This document shows positions 50,862-60,708 of a stretch of DNA of 64,000 bases, piece after piece. The first letter of the stretch is position 1. Each line of letters starts with the position of its first letter. The notes beneath the pieces were generated by a model that was given only the letters and a program-made list of their open reading frames with translations, had not been told where the DNA came from and did no database searches. Location of the stretch: the NCBI GenBank assembly GCA_002423395.1, contig DIVZ01000003.1, positions 124,001 to 188,000 on the forward strand, given 5' to 3'. This DNA comes from Eubacteriaceae bacterium UBA6119 (GTDB taxonomy: Bacteria > Bacillota > Clostridia > Eubacteriales > UBA1433). A program made the translations under genes and the position numbers.

Positions 50862-52523
50862 ATGTCTCTATTCCGAAAAAATAAAAAAAAATCAAACAGT
50901 GAAAAAAAAGATGCTGAGAATAAAGCTCAAAAATCTAATAGCGGCAAATTTCAAAGCAATGATGCTGCTAAAGAGAATAATAACTTAAATTCAGGCAGTG
51001 CAGACGAATCGACCGGCTATACAAATGAAAAAACAAAGGAAATGAAGAGTAATCAATCCAGTGAAAAAAAATTATCCTCTTCGTTCGAAGATAATATTAA
51101 AATGATTGAAGAAATGTTTGACGGTGACGATACAATTGTTAGAAGAAATTTTCAAAGTAAACATGGATTAAAGTTATATATATTTTACAGCGACGGTCTT
51201 GTAAATTCAGTTGTATTAAATGAACATATAATGCAGCCTTTGCTTGAATGTGAAGTAAAGAAATGCCATGACTCTATAGATAATCTGCTAAATCATATCA
51301 TAAACGTAAGCGAGACAAAAATAGTATCAAAACTAAAAGATATTGTGCAGGCAGTAAATTACGGCGATACGATTATGTTTGTCGATGGTCAAGATGATGC
51401 AATTATAATGAGCAGTAAAGCCTTTTTTATGAGGGCAGCGGTAGAACCGGATAATGAAAAGTCTGCGAACGGCCCGAGAGAAGGATTTACAGAGGTACTG
51501 CTTGCGAACCTGTCGCTTGTTAAACGCAGACTAAGAACAGATAAACTGAAGATGAAGTATTACAGTTTTGGACGAAGAACGCATACACAAGCGTGCATTT
51601 GCTATATTGACGGCATTGTTAATGAAGAAGTATTGAAAGAATTATATAATCGTCTTGATAAAATTGATATAGATAGTGTACTTGATGTAAATTATTTAGC
51701 TGAGTATATACGTGATTCAAAGTATACGCTTTTTCGTCAGTCGGGCATAACAGAAAAACCCGATGTTGTGGTAGCTAAAATACTTGAGGGCAGAATAGCA
51801 ATTTTTGTAGACGGTTCGCCTGTCGTTATGACGGTGCCTTTTTTGTTTATAGAAAACTTTCAAATGGGTGATGATTATTATACAAATTATTTTTACGGTA
51901 CAATTGGAAGGCTTATAAGAATAAGTTCTTATTTTTTGACGATTTTAGTTCCCTCTTTATATCTGGCCATTGTAGCGTTCCATAAAGAAATGCTGCCTAC
52001 GGTATTTTTAATAAATGTAGCCGCAGAAAGAAGCGGCGTGCCTTTTCCTGTTATTATTGAAATGGTGATAATGTTTATTGTATTTGATATTTTAAGAGAA
52101 GCGGGTGTGAGAATGCCTACGGGTGTAGGCACAGCATTAAGCATAGTAGGAGCAATTGTTATAGGTCAGGCTGCCGTTGAGGCAAGTCTCGTCGACGCGC
52201 CCGTTATTATAATAGTCGCGTTTTCATCTATTACAGGGCTGCTAAACCCCAAAATGGGAGCTGCTGTTGTTGTATTTAGGATGTTTTTTATAATACTAGC
52301 AGGAATGTTTGGGTTATATGGTTTTATTTTATCTTTTTCAATTTTAATAATACATTTATACAACCTAACATCTTTAGGAGTGCCGCAGCTGAAAAACTAT
52401 GATGATATTGAGTATGAAAATATAAAAGACATATTTATAAGAGGACCTTGGCCTAAGATGAAAACACGTCCGTCAATAGCGCAGGACAGCATTAGGATGA
52501 AAATAAACAATGAAAAAGAATAA
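50862..52523 (+). CDS. gerA: spore germination protein GerA (receptor A subunit)
   Basis: 553 residues: a Lys/Ser/Asn-rich low-complexity N-terminus (about 1-75), the hydrophilic GerA domain with DGLVNSVVLNE and ALVNY-type segments, and five C-terminal helices starting about residue 355. The helices contain MVIMFIVFDILREAGVRMPTGVG, a family hallmark. Part of a germinant receptor in the spore inner membrane. Strong AAGGAGGAG ribosome site. First gene of a gerA-gerC-gerB operon. Confidence 0.95.
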   Translation: MSLFRKNKKKSNSEKKDAENKAQKSNSGKFQSNDAAKENNNLNSGSADESTGYTNEKTKEMKSNQSSEKKLSSSFEDNIKMIEEMFDGDDTIVRRNFQSKHGLKLYIFYSDGLVNSVVLNEHIMQPLLECEVKKCHDSIDNLLNHIINVSETKIVSKLKDIVQAVNYGDTIMFVDGQDDAIIMSSKAFFMRAAVEPDNEKSANGPREGFTEVLLANLSLVKRRLRTDKLKMKYYSFGRRTHTQACICYIDGIVNEEVLKELYNRLDKIDIDSVLDVNYLAEYIRDSKYTLFRQSGITEKPDVVVAKILEGRIAIFVDGSPVVMTVPFLFIENFQMGDDYYTNYFYGTIGRLIRISSYFLTILVPSLYLAIVAFHKEMLPTVFLINVAAERSGVPFPVIIEMVIMFIVFDILREAGVRMPTGVGTALSIVGAIVIGQAAVEASLVDAPVIIIVAFSSITGLLNPKMGAAVVVFRMFFIILAGMFGLYGFILSFSILIIHLYNLTSLGVPQLKNYDDIEYENIKDIFIRGPWPKMKTRPSIAQDSIRMKINNEKE

Positions 52524-53661
52524 AGTTAAGAAAATTATTACTGTTATATTAATTATTTGCGTTTGCATCTCATTTTCCTCTTGCTGGGATTATATAGGTT
52601 TAAATGAAATAGGAATTACAACAGGAGTCGCTATAGATAAGGAAGGGGATAATTATAAGCTGACGCTTGAGGTAGTAGACTTGGTAAAAAGCAACAAAGA
52701 AAAAGGGACAACACCTTTATATGTTGAATGTGAAGGCAAGACTGTTTTGGAAGCAGTAAGAAACTCTAAAAACATATCAGCTACAAAAATGTTTTGGGGG
52801 CATATTGCGGTTATAATTATAAGCGAGCAAATAGCGCAAGAAGAAGGCATATTAAAGTGTCTTGAAATATTTCAAAGAGATGCCGAGCCAAGAGAAACTA
52901 TTAATATAATCATTTCCCAAGAAAAAACGGCGAAAGATCTTATTATGGCACAAGGACTAACAACTGCTTTAAACGCTTTAGAACTTAGAGATATAGTTGC
53001 GGAAGACCATTCAGTTACATCAAAAACCGGAGACGTGCAGTTTTATCAAGCTATAGACGTTTTAAACAAACAAGGAAGAGAGTTGGTATTACCGGCTTTT
53101 CGTATTATAAAAAATGATGATATTTTAACAGGCCAATCTAACGGTGTAGCACTATTTGATAAAGACAAGCTTATCGGCTATTTATCGCCTGAAGATACTT
53201 TTTTTTATCTTTTTGTAATTAATGAAGTAAAAGGAGGAGTATTCTCAACGCAATTAGAAGAAGACAAAGAGGATAGTATTGTATTTGAAATTAACGGTTC
53301 AAAAACAAAAATGGATTATGAATATGACGAAGAAAAAGATAAGTTTAAAATAATAATAGAAATTGATACAAATGTTTTTATTGCGCAAAGAAGATTGATG
53401 CAGGAGACGTACAATCAGAAAGAAATAGAAAAAATCCAGAAAGAAGCGGGAGAGTATTTGGAAGAAAACATCAAATCAATGATAAAAAAGGTTCAAACGG
53501 AATATGATTCCGATATTTTCGCTTTCGGCAATTTAATATACAGGAAAAAACCAAAGCTTTGGGACAAGGTATCCGATAATTGGGACAGGTATTTTAAAGA
53601 AACTGAAGTTGAAATTAAATCAAATATTCATATTAAAAATACAGCGTCATTAACTAAATAG
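52510..53661 (+). CDS. gerC: Ger(x)C family germination lipoprotein
   Basis: 383 residues. Lipoprotein signal with SFSSC lipobox (Cys about residue 25) followed by WDYIGLNEIGITTGVAIDKEGD, typical of Ger(x)C proteins. Overlaps the gerA end by 14 bases. Attached to the outer face of the spore inner membrane, essential for receptor assembly in known systems. Confidence 0.94.
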   Translation: MKKNKVKKIITVILIICVCISFSSCWDYIGLNEIGITTGVAIDKEGDNYKLTLEVVDLVKSNKEKGTTPLYVECEGKTVLEAVRNSKNISATKMFWGHIAVIIISEQIAQEEGILKCLEIFQRDAEPRETINIIISQEKTAKDLIMAQGLTTALNALELRDIVAEDHSVTSKTGDVQFYQAIDVLNKQGRELVLPAFRIIKNDDILTGQSNGVALFDKDKLIGYLSPEDTFFYLFVINEVKGGVFSTQLEEDKEDSIVFEINGSKTKMDYEYDEEKDKFKIIIEIDTNVFIAQRRLMQETYNQKEIEKIQKEAGEYLEENIKSMIKKVQTEYDSDIFAFGNLIYRKKPKLWDKVSDNWDRYFKETEVEIKSNIHIKNTASLTK

Positions 53662-53671
53662 AGAGGTTAAT

Positions 53672-53884
53672 ATGGAAAATGCATTTATTCTTCTCGCTTA
53701 TACAATTGTTATTGTTTTTGGGTTTGTCCCGATAATTAAAAAAAAACATACAAGTGAAATTACAGTATATTCATTTTTGCTGATATTAAGCGCGGGATTG
53801 CTGATATTTAAATTATTCATTTCTCCCGATTCAAAATCAATATCAGAGGTTATAACAAATTTTATAACAGGCTTAAAACAGTAA
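53672..53884 (+). CDS. small membrane protein between gerC and gerB
   Basis: 70 residues, two membrane helices (about 3-21 and 28-50), AGAGG ribosome site, 11 bases from gerC and 6 from gerB. Similar small D-subunit proteins are known in some germinant receptor operons; size and two helices fit that role, which is inferred. Confidence 0.75.
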   Translation: MENAFILLAYTIVIVFGFVPIIKKKHTSEITVYSFLLILSAGLLIFKLFISPDSKSISEVITNFITGLKQ

Positions 53885-53890
53885 AGGCTA

Positions 53891-55024
53891 ATGTTAATTA
53901 TGAAAAAAGAAGCAATTACAACTAAACAGTTAATTTTTTTAATGATGCTGTTTATATTCGGCACCACCTCGACGATAGGGGTTCATACAGGCGTTACGCA
54001 GGACGCATGGATTTCAACAATTCTGGCAATTATATTTTCTTTGCCTATGGTTGTTGTTTTTGCACGCATAATAAGCCTGTATCCCGAAAAAAATCTTTTC
54101 GACATCATGCAGGAAGTGTTTGGACCTGTTACAGGTAAAATACTTATTATACTGATGATATGGTACGCTTTATTTGCTGGGTCAAATGTTGTTTGCATAA
54201 TTAATAATTTTATCAAAATAACATCTTTAATTGGCACCCCGAGGTTAATAATTTCAATAACCTTTATTGCAATTGCTGCATATCTCGCTATAAGCAAGCT
54301 TAATGGGTTTGGGAAAGGCTCTGTTACTGTTTTTTTTATTGTAATTGCCGCAACAGTTATAACAATTCTTATGTCATTAGGGAAAATAAAGAATTTTAAT
54401 AATTTATTTCCTATTGCAAACCATAGCATATCTCAAATCGCAGGTGGAGCGTGGGATATATTTGCGATGCCTTTTGCTGAAGTTGTGTTATTTTTAGGGC
54501 TTGCCGATGTTATAAAGCGCAAAAAAAATGAAAGTATATACAAAGCGTTTATTTACGCGACTTTAATTGCAGGCGTGATTTTGTTGATTGTAAACTTAAG
54601 AAACTTGCTTCTATTGGGTTCTTATTTATTAGAATCTTCTTATTTTCCTTCTTATAAGACGGCACGTATATTAGGGATAAAAGATATACTTGAGAGAATA
54701 GAGGGCCTGCTTACTTATAATTTCATGATGGCAGGTATTGCTAAACTTACTGTATGCATAATATTCGCCGCAAAAGGAACGACAAAATTGTTCGGACTTA
54801 AAAACTATAAAACGTTAATCGCCCCAATTTCGCTTCTTTTGTTATCGCTATGTCTGGTGGGCAATGACAATATCATAGAAATATTTGATTTTATACATGT
54901 TTATAAATATTACGCGCTTCCCTTTCAGATAATCATTCCGCTCATAGTCTGGATAGGAGCGGAAATAAAAACCCGAAGCGATAAAACAAAATCAGAAAAT
55001 ACCCAAAGCATACCTGAGCCGTAA
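53891..55024 (+). CDS. gerB: spore germination permease GerB (receptor B subunit)
   Basis: 377 residues, ten helices, APC superfamily. KEAITTKQLIFLMMLFIFGTTS near the start and SLIGTPRLIISITFIAIAAYLA further on are GerAB/PF03845 features. Probably the germinant-binding subunit. Two possible starts, ATG at 53891 or 53900; AAAGG before them suits either. Short basic, Glu/Pro tail. Confidence 0.93.
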   Translation: MLIMKKEAITTKQLIFLMMLFIFGTTSTIGVHTGVTQDAWISTILAIIFSLPMVVVFARIISLYPEKNLFDIMQEVFGPVTGKILIILMIWYALFAGSNVVCIINNFIKITSLIGTPRLIISITFIAIAAYLAISKLNGFGKGSVTVFFIVIAATVITILMSLGKIKNFNNLFPIANHSISQIAGGAWDIFAMPFAEVVLFLGLADVIKRKKNESIYKAFIYATLIAGVILLIVNLRNLLLLGSYLLESSYFPSYKTARILGIKDILERIEGLLTYNFMMAGIAKLTVCIIFAAKGTTKLFGLKNYKTLIAPISLLLLSLCLVGNDNIIEIFDFIHVYKYYALPFQIIIPLIVWIGAEIKTRSDKTKSENTQSIPEP

Positions 55025-55130
55025 TGGACAAATAAAATTTTTATAAACTTTGTCAAACCCTTATAAAAGAATGATTTATAACTTTTGAGCATAAAATTAT
55101 ATGACAAAAAAATAAAAGGGTGAGATGAGG

Positions 55131-55859
55131 ATGAACAAAAAAAAGATAGCTGTGTTGCTTATAATTTTCATTGCAATCATTGCATGCGCGGTGTCGTACA
55201 TTAAATTTACTAGCATTTACGCGAATAATCAGGTTATGCCTCTTAAAGGAGTTAAAGTTGTCATTGACTCGGGACACGGCGGTCTAGACCCTGGTAAGAC
55301 GGGAATTAACGGAGAAGATGAAGCCGTACTTAATTTAAAAATAGCTTTTAAACTTAAACAAACGCTTGAAATAATGGGCGCGGAAGTTGTAATGACCAGA
55401 GAGGTAAACGACGGGTTAATGGAAGGCGGTCAGGCGTGGCATAAAGACGACGATATGCGCATTCGGCACGGTATAATACAAAACAGCGGAGCTGATATTA
55501 TGATAAGCATTCATCTGGATTCTCATATGTCCGACAGAAGCGTATCAGGCACAGGGGTTTTATACTATGGAAAAAGTGAATATTCCAAAGAGCTGGCGCA
55601 GGCGATAACAGAAAGATTGAAGGTTCTTGATACAGACGGAAAGATGCGCGAGATTAAGCAGCGTGATAATTTGCTTATACTGAAAAACAATCCTATGCCT
55701 TCGGTTATAGTTGAGTGCGGGTTTATATCAAACGCGGCCGAAGAAAAACTTTTACAGAAAGATTCGCACCAATCAAAAATAGCGCTTGAAATTGCGCGGG
55801 GCATTGTTGACTTTATTTATGAAAATGCTTATTTTAAAAATAAATTATCTGTATTATAA
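55131..55859 (+). CDS. cwlD: N-acetylmuramoyl-L-alanine amidase CwlD
   Basis: 242 residues from the second ATG (AGGGTG eight bases upstream; an ATG two codons earlier is too close). N-terminal membrane anchor (about 6-24), then Amidase_3 with VVIDSGHGGLDPGKTG (zinc His), NEDEAVLN-type Glu ligand, SIHLDSH, and VIVECGFISNAAEE (catalytic Glu). The size and position after a ger operon fit CwlD, which helps make muramic-delta-lactam in spore cortex. Confidence 0.88.
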   Translation: MNKKKIAVLLIIFIAIIACAVSYIKFTSIYANNQVMPLKGVKVVIDSGHGGLDPGKTGINGEDEAVLNLKIAFKLKQTLEIMGAEVVMTREVNDGLMEGGQAWHKDDDMRIRHGIIQNSGADIMISIHLDSHMSDRSVSGTGVLYYGKSEYSKELAQAITERLKVLDTDGKMREIKQRDNLLILKNNPMPSVIVECGFISNAAEEKLLQKDSHQSKIALEIARGIVDFIYENAYFKNKLSVL

Positions 55860-55895
55860 TAAAAGCAAACATACATAATATTAAGGAGACAATAT

Positions 55896-56687
55896 ATGCA
55901 TAGAGCGATAGGAGTTCTGGATTCAGGTGTGGGAGGGCTTACTGCGGTAAAACAAATACAAAAAATACTGCCCAATGAAAATATTATATACTTCGGGGAT
56001 TCTCTGCGTATGCCTTACGGCAACCGTACATATGAGGAAATAAGGGAATACGCAAATAAAATAATAAAATTTTTGGAATACAAAAATGTAAAATCCATAG
56101 CTATAGCCTGCAATACCGTATCATCCCAGATAGAAAGCCTTAAAGCGACTGTGCCGCTTTTCAGTATTGTAAAATACGGATGTATGCAGGCGGCTGAAGA
56201 AGCTGAAGATAAAAAAATAGGTCTCATCGCCACGGTAGCAACAGTAAAAAGCGGCGTATATGAATATACGATGGAAAAAATAAATCCCGATATAAAGCTG
56301 ATATCAAACGATTCAAGCAGACTGCCTAAAGTAATAAACAGCCAGATGGAAAACATTCTGCTCTTATATGAACTCATAAAAGAATGCATTGACCCTATAT
56401 ATAAACAAAATGTAAAAACGTTAATACTTGGGTGCAGCCATTTTCCTATAATAGAAAACGAAATAAAGAGCATGTATCCGTCGCTTAAATTAATAGACCC
56501 GGCGGAAAGACAAGTAAAAGAACTCAAAAAATATTTAGTGCGCAACAATATGGACAACAAAAAGGAAAACGGAAAATTTACTCATCTTTACACAACTGCG
56601 GACATGCTTGAATATGTTGCAAGCATAAAACGCCTTGATTTGAAATTTACAAAACTTGAAGAAGTTAAACTAATGCCCGGAGATTAA
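55896..56687 (+). CDS. murI: glutamate racemase MurI
   Basis: 263 residues. IGVLDSGVGGLTAVKQI at the N-terminus, catalytic Cys pair in IACNTVSSQ and ILGCSHFPI, and IIYFGDSLRMPYGNR. Makes D-Glu for peptidoglycan. AAGGAG ribosome site; 37 bases after cwlD and followed 20 bases later by ridA, so likely co-transcribed. Confidence 0.93.
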   Translation: MHRAIGVLDSGVGGLTAVKQIQKILPNENIIYFGDSLRMPYGNRTYEEIREYANKIIKFLEYKNVKSIAIACNTVSSQIESLKATVPLFSIVKYGCMQAAEEAEDKKIGLIATVATVKSGVYEYTMEKINPDIKLISNDSSRLPKVINSQMENILLLYELIKECIDPIYKQNVKTLILGCSHFPIIENEIKSMYPSLKLIDPAERQVKELKKYLVRNNMDNKKENGKFTHLYTTADMLEYVASIKRLDLKFTKLEEVKLMPGD

Positions 56688-56706
56688 ATTATATAAAGAG
56701 GTAATT

Positions 56707-57084
56707 ATGAAAAAGATAATTAATACGCAGCTCGCCCCTAAAGCCGTAGGACCGTACTCGCAAGCGGTTATTGCAGGAAATACGCTTTATATTTCAGGTC
56801 AGCTGGGAATTGATCCTGCTGTATCAAAGCTTGTGGAAGGCGGCGTTATTGAACAAGCGCATCAGGCGCTTAGAAATATGGGAGAAATATTAAAAGAAGC
56901 AGGATATTCATATGATGATGTGGTAAAAACCACAGTGCTGTTAAATGATATAGGCGATTTTGTTGAAGTAAATAAGGTATATATGCAGTATTTTACTTCA
57001 TCTTATCCCGCAAGGGCTGCGTATCAAGTAGCTGCCCTGCCGATAGGCGGTCTTGTAGAAATAGAAGCTATAGCCGTAAAATGA
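56707..57084 (+). CDS. ridA: RidA family reactive-intermediate deaminase
   Basis: 125 residues, full family length. GPYSQAVIAGNTLYISGQLGID, the substrate-binding Arg in YPARAAYQVAALP and the terminal VEIEAIAV are all conserved. Hydrolyses enamine/imine by-products of PLP enzymes such as 2-aminoacrylate. AGAGG ribosome site. Confidence 0.95.
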   Translation: MKKIINTQLAPKAVGPYSQAVIAGNTLYISGQLGIDPAVSKLVEGGVIEQAHQALRNMGEILKEAGYSYDDVVKTTVLLNDIGDFVEVNKVYMQYFTSSYPARAAYQVAALPIGGLVEIEAIAVK

Positions 57085-57086
57085 TG

Positions 57087-57117
57087 AAAAAAACAGACGC
57101 AAGTCTGTTTTTATTTT
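57087..57117. terminator. terminator between ridA and prmC
   Basis: AAACAGAC/GTCTGTTT stem with a GCAA loop between convergent genes; T-run on both strands. Confidence 0.85.
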
Positions 57118-57968
57118 ATGTACTGAGCTGTTATAGCTCTGTCATATCCGCTTAAGTCTTTATGGCAGTCAATATTTGTATATCCGTTTTTTATAAAAAT
57201 ATCGCATACGCTCTCTTTTTGCATATATCCTATCTCGACTACAAGAAAACCGTTTGATGTCAGATATTTTTTTGCTTGCCCGGCTATAATTTTATAAAAG
57301 TCAAGTCCGTCCTCTCCGCCGTAAAGCGCAGTGTAAGGCTCAAACTCTTTAACGTCAATGCTTAGGATGTCCATTTCGTCTTTTGTGATATAAGGCGGAT
57401 TAGAACATATAATATCAAAACGCTTATTTTTATCAAGTCCGTCAAACATATCCGACTTTATTAATCTTACTCTTTCGCCCAGCGAATAGCTGTCAATATT
57501 TTTTTGAGCAACATAAATCGCACTATCGTATTTTTCTATGCCTGTTATTTCTGCGTCTGTGTTGTAATGTGCAATAGCGACTTCTATGCATCCGCTGCCT
57601 GTTCCGATATTTAATATTTTAGGGTTCTTATATTGCTTTGCTAAATCCAATACGCAATTTACAAGTATTTCGGTATCGTCTCTTGGTATCAGCACATTTT
57701 CATCGACAAGAAACTCAAAGCCCATAAACTCTTTTTTGCCCGTTATATATGCAACGGGGCAGCCTGAAGCGCGTTTGAGAATATATTCAAAAAATAAATC
57801 TCTTTCAAGTTGTGATAATATCTCATCACTATGCGCTATAAGGTATGCTCTGTCTCTGTCTGTTACATGACATAATATAATCTGAGCGTCAAGCGGAGGC
57901 ACATTAATTTCGCTTGTACCTTTGCTTAAAATATCAACGCCTTGTTTTAGCGCATCGCTGATCTTCAT
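57111..57968 (-). CDS. prmC: release factor glutamine methyltransferase PrmC
   Basis: 285 residues: N-terminal helical domain, then a SAM Rossmann fold with LNIGTGSGCIEVAIA and the catalytic ICSNPPYI (NPPY). Preceded by the substrate-contact block LIPRDDTEILV. Methylates the GGQ Gln of RF1/RF2. Overlaps the upstream THUMP methyltransferase gene by 4 bases. Confidence 0.94.
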   Translation of the reverse strand: MKISDALKQGVDILSKGTSEINVPPLDAQIILCHVTDRDRAYLIAHSDEILSQLERDLFFEYILKRASGCPVAYITGKKEFMGFEFLVDENVLIPRDDTEILVNCVLDLAKQYKNPKILNIGTGSGCIEVAIAHYNTDAEITGIEKYDSAIYVAQKNIDSYSLGERVRLIKSDMFDGLDKNKRFDIICSNPPYITKDEMDILSIDVKEFEPYTALYGGEDGLDFYKIIAGQAKKYLTSNGFLVVEIGYMQKESVCDIFIKNGYTNIDCHKDLSGYDRAITAQYIK

Positions 57969-59095
57969 TCTGCGCAGCCGTCTTTCGGATAATATGAATA
58001 AAGATAAGTTTTAATTCCGCCGTTATAAAGTTTGCGGTTTTTTGCACTTCTCTGTCCGAAAGATTTTTCAAAATTTTCATTACCGCATAATATAAAAGCA
58101 GACCATTCGTTTAAATTCTTATACACAATGCCCAGATCTTTATATGTCCGCATAACTTCATGTCCGCCCGTTCTCATACCGTACGGCGTGTTAGTTATTA
58201 TTACTCCGCATTTTTTCTTTGAAGAAAAATCTTTTAAATCCAGTTTCTGAAAAGATATGCAGTCACCGACGCCTGCTTTTTCCGCGTTTTCTTTGGCTTG
58301 TTTTATGCTGAAATAATCAATATCGCTTCCTAAAATTCTAAGCGGTATATCTGCGACATTTTTTTTAGCTTCTTCTCTTACGTCAGCAAAGGACTTTAAA
58401 AAATCATCACTCCATTTTTCGCACGCGAAGGTTCTGTTAATACCGGGAGCTATGTTTTTCATAATCATTGCCGCTTCTATTAAAATAGTTCCCGAGCCGC
58501 ACATAATGTCCGCAAGAGTTTTTTCCGCGCTGTAATCAGATAAAAGCACCATTGCCGCGGCAAGGGTTTCTTTAAGAGGGGCTTCGTTTCCCACAGCTCT
58601 GTAACCGCGCTTGTTAAGCCCGTGTCCCGAAGTGTTAATAAATATCTGCACAATGTCATTTTTAATTGATACGTAAATAGCATAATCCGCTCCGCTTTCG
58701 GGCAGAACTGAGACTGAATGCATTTTTTTAAGTCTTTCTGCAACAGCTTTTTTAATAACTGCCTGACAATCAGACTTGCTTGCAAGAGTTGATTTAACAC
58801 TGCTTACTTTATAAATATCAAACTTTCCGTCCGAAGGAATAAATTTCTCAAATTCCAAAGCATTTGTATTATCATAAAGCATATCAAAATTATTTGCCTC
58901 AAATTCGCCTATAAGCAACAAAACCCTGTCTGCTGTTCGAAGATATAAATTTGCCTTTGCAATGCCGTAAATATCAGCGTTAAAATATACTTTTCCGTCA
59001 GAAGTATTATCTGCTTTAAAACCTAAATGCCATATTTCATTTCTAAGAACACTTTCAAGTCCGAAGGTGCATGTTGCGCATAAATTATATATCAT
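57965..59095 (-). CDS. THUMP-domain rRNA methyltransferase (YpsC/RlmL-N type)
   Basis: 376 residues. N-terminal ferredoxin-like/THUMP region (to about residue 160) and C-terminal methyltransferase with MCGSGTILIEAAMIMKNIAPGINRTF and IITNTPYGMR (NPPY-like). Members methylate a guanine of 23S rRNA. Forms an operon with prmC by an ATGA overlap. Exact target site is inferred. Confidence 0.9.
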   Translation of the reverse strand: MIYNLCATCTFGLESVLRNEIWHLGFKADNTSDGKVYFNADIYGIAKANLYLRTADRVLLLIGEFEANNFDMLYDNTNALEFEKFIPSDGKFDIYKVSSVKSTLASKSDCQAVIKKAVAERLKKMHSVSVLPESGADYAIYVSIKNDIVQIFINTSGHGLNKRGYRAVGNEAPLKETLAAAMVLLSDYSAEKTLADIMCGSGTILIEAAMIMKNIAPGINRTFACEKWSDDFLKSFADVREEAKKNVADIPLRILGSDIDYFSIKQAKENAEKAGVGDCISFQKLDLKDFSSKKKCGVIITNTPYGMRTGGHEVMRTYKDLGIVYKNLNEWSAFILCGNENFEKSFGQRSAKNRKLYNGGIKTYLYSYYPKDGCAE

Positions 59096-59105
59096 ATATT
59101 ATCCG

Positions 59106-60323
59106 TTACTTTTTGGTCTCAAGATATTTAATTGCTGCATTAAGCTGTGTATCCTGACCTTGGGTAATTTTCCCGTATTTATAAGTCACATTCTTTGGAA
59201 GTTCTACAACCATATTAGGCTCAACGCCTACTTTGTGTATTGTATCGCCATTAGGAGAAAAATACTGCTCTATCGTAATTTTATACCCGCTGCCGTCGCT
59301 CATGCCCTGAAGCGATTGTATTATGCCTTTTCCGTATGATTTTGTGCCTATCAGCGTAGCGGCGTTATTATCTTTTAACGCAGCCGCTAAAATTTCGGAT
59401 GCGGACGCTGAATATTCGTTTATAAGCACAACAACCGGGATATTAAGCGATTGAGATGCAGTTGAACTATACTCCTGTTTTTTGCCCATTCTGTCCTGCG
59501 TGTATATTATCATAGCGCTCGGAAGAATTCTGTCCGCTATCGCAAGCGTTTCGCCCACGTCTCCGCCCGGATTGTTTCTTAAATCAATTATTAAAGATGT
59601 TATTCCTTTTTTAAGCTGTCCGTTAAGCACTGTGTTAAACTGTGTTGATACGTTTGAAGAAAATTCAGAAATGTTAATATAACCAACATTATTATCAAGT
59701 ATTTCGCCCGTTACGCTTTCTACGCTTAATTCAGCCCTTGTAAGCGTCATAGATACTTGTTTGGTTGCCCTTAAAACCGTTACGTTTACGGTAGTGCCCG
59801 CATCTCCGCGCATGTATGATGCAGCCTGGTCAACCGTTATTGATGTGGCATCCTTATCGTCAATGGCTATTATTTTATCGCCTATCTGCATTCCCGCTTT
59901 TTCTGCGGGAGAATTTTTAAATACGCTTATAACTGTTACAAGTTTGTCATCGCCCTGAACTATTCTTACGCCAATACCCGCGTATTTGCCGGTAACTTCC
60001 TGCTTGTATTCATCATATGTCGCCTTATCCATATATACGGTATATTGATCATCTGCGCCTTCAAATAATCCTTTATATGCGCTTTCCCATAGATTGTCTG
60101 TGTCTAAAGGCTGAAGGTAATTATCATTTAATTCTTTATATAAATATAAAAGTTTATCTACTTTCTTCGCGGTATACGAATCAGAAACTACTATAACGCT
60201 TTTTCCTCCGAAGCTTATGCCGAATGTGGTAATAAGCGTATAAGTTAAGAAATTGGTCGCAACAACTATTGCAACGACTATAATTATCAAACTGCGCTTG
60301 CTTAATCTTTTATGTTCATCCAT
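59106..60323 (-). CDS. S41 C-terminal processing protease (CtpA/CtpB)
   Basis: 405 residues. N-terminal membrane anchor (about 11-31), PDZ domain around GIGVRIVQGDDKLVTVISV...AEKAGMQIGDKIIAIDD, and S41 peptidase core with nucleophile Ser in NEYSASASEI and general-base Lys in IGTKSYGKG. Extracytoplasmic; relatives in spore-formers cleave sigma-K checkpoint proteins, but which substrate applies here is unknown. AAGGAG ribosome site. Confidence 0.93.
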   Translation of the reverse strand: MDEHKRLSKRSLIIIVVAIVVATNFLTYTLITTFGISFGGKSVIVVSDSYTAKKVDKLLYLYKELNDNYLQPLDTDNLWESAYKGLFEGADDQYTVYMDKATYDEYKQEVTGKYAGIGVRIVQGDDKLVTVISVFKNSPAEKAGMQIGDKIIAIDDKDATSITVDQAASYMRGDAGTTVNVTVLRATKQVSMTLTRAELSVESVTGEILDNNVGYINISEFSSNVSTQFNTVLNGQLKKGITSLIIDLRNNPGGDVGETLAIADRILPSAMIIYTQDRMGKKQEYSSTASQSLNIPVVVLINEYSASASEILAAALKDNNAATLIGTKSYGKGIIQSLQGMSDGSGYKITIEQYFSPNGDTIHKVGVEPNMVVELPKNVTYKYGKITQGQDTQLNAAIKYLETKK

Positions 60324-60455
60324 ACATTTGTCTCCTTATGAATAAAGTTTGAATGCCTATATAATAGTAACACAAAATAATTATATTACCACGCAATATT
60401 TATAATACCCTTTTAAAAAATAATATTCGAATTATTTTTGTATTTATTGATATTA

Positions 60456-60484
60456 TTGACAAATAAAATGTTTTTGTATATACT
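60456..60484 (+). promoter_or_regulatory. promoter of the tyrS leader
   Basis: TTGACA, 17-base spacer, TATACT, placing the start just before the T-box Stem I. Confidence 0.88.
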
Positions 60485-60494
60485 CACATAATAG

Positions 60495-60680
60495 ATTATA
60501 GCAATGAATAAGATAAGTAGCGGTTTAGTTGTAATATAGAGAGATGTCGGTCGGTGAAAGACATTTTACGCTGAATTTGCGAATTACGGCTTATGAGCGT
60601 ATTTTTATAAGAGGGCTGAGCAATTAGCCAAATTGGGTGGTACCGCGGAAATTTCGTCCCTTTGCATAAGGGACTTTTTT
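60495..60680 (+). promoter_or_regulatory. T-box leader, Tyr specifier
   Basis: Stem I with AGTAG loop E strand, AGAGAG bulge, GTCGGTCGGTGAAAGAC apical part and specifier TAC (60585-60587) for Tyr. The T-box TGGGTGGTACCGCGG (60634-60648) has UGGU, pairing with discriminator A of tRNA-Tyr. Terminator GTCCCTT/AAGGGAC plus six T follows. Induces tyrS when tRNA-Tyr is uncharged. Confidence 0.95.
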
Positions 60681-60708
60681 ATTACAAAACAAGAGAGGGT
60701 AAGTAAAT

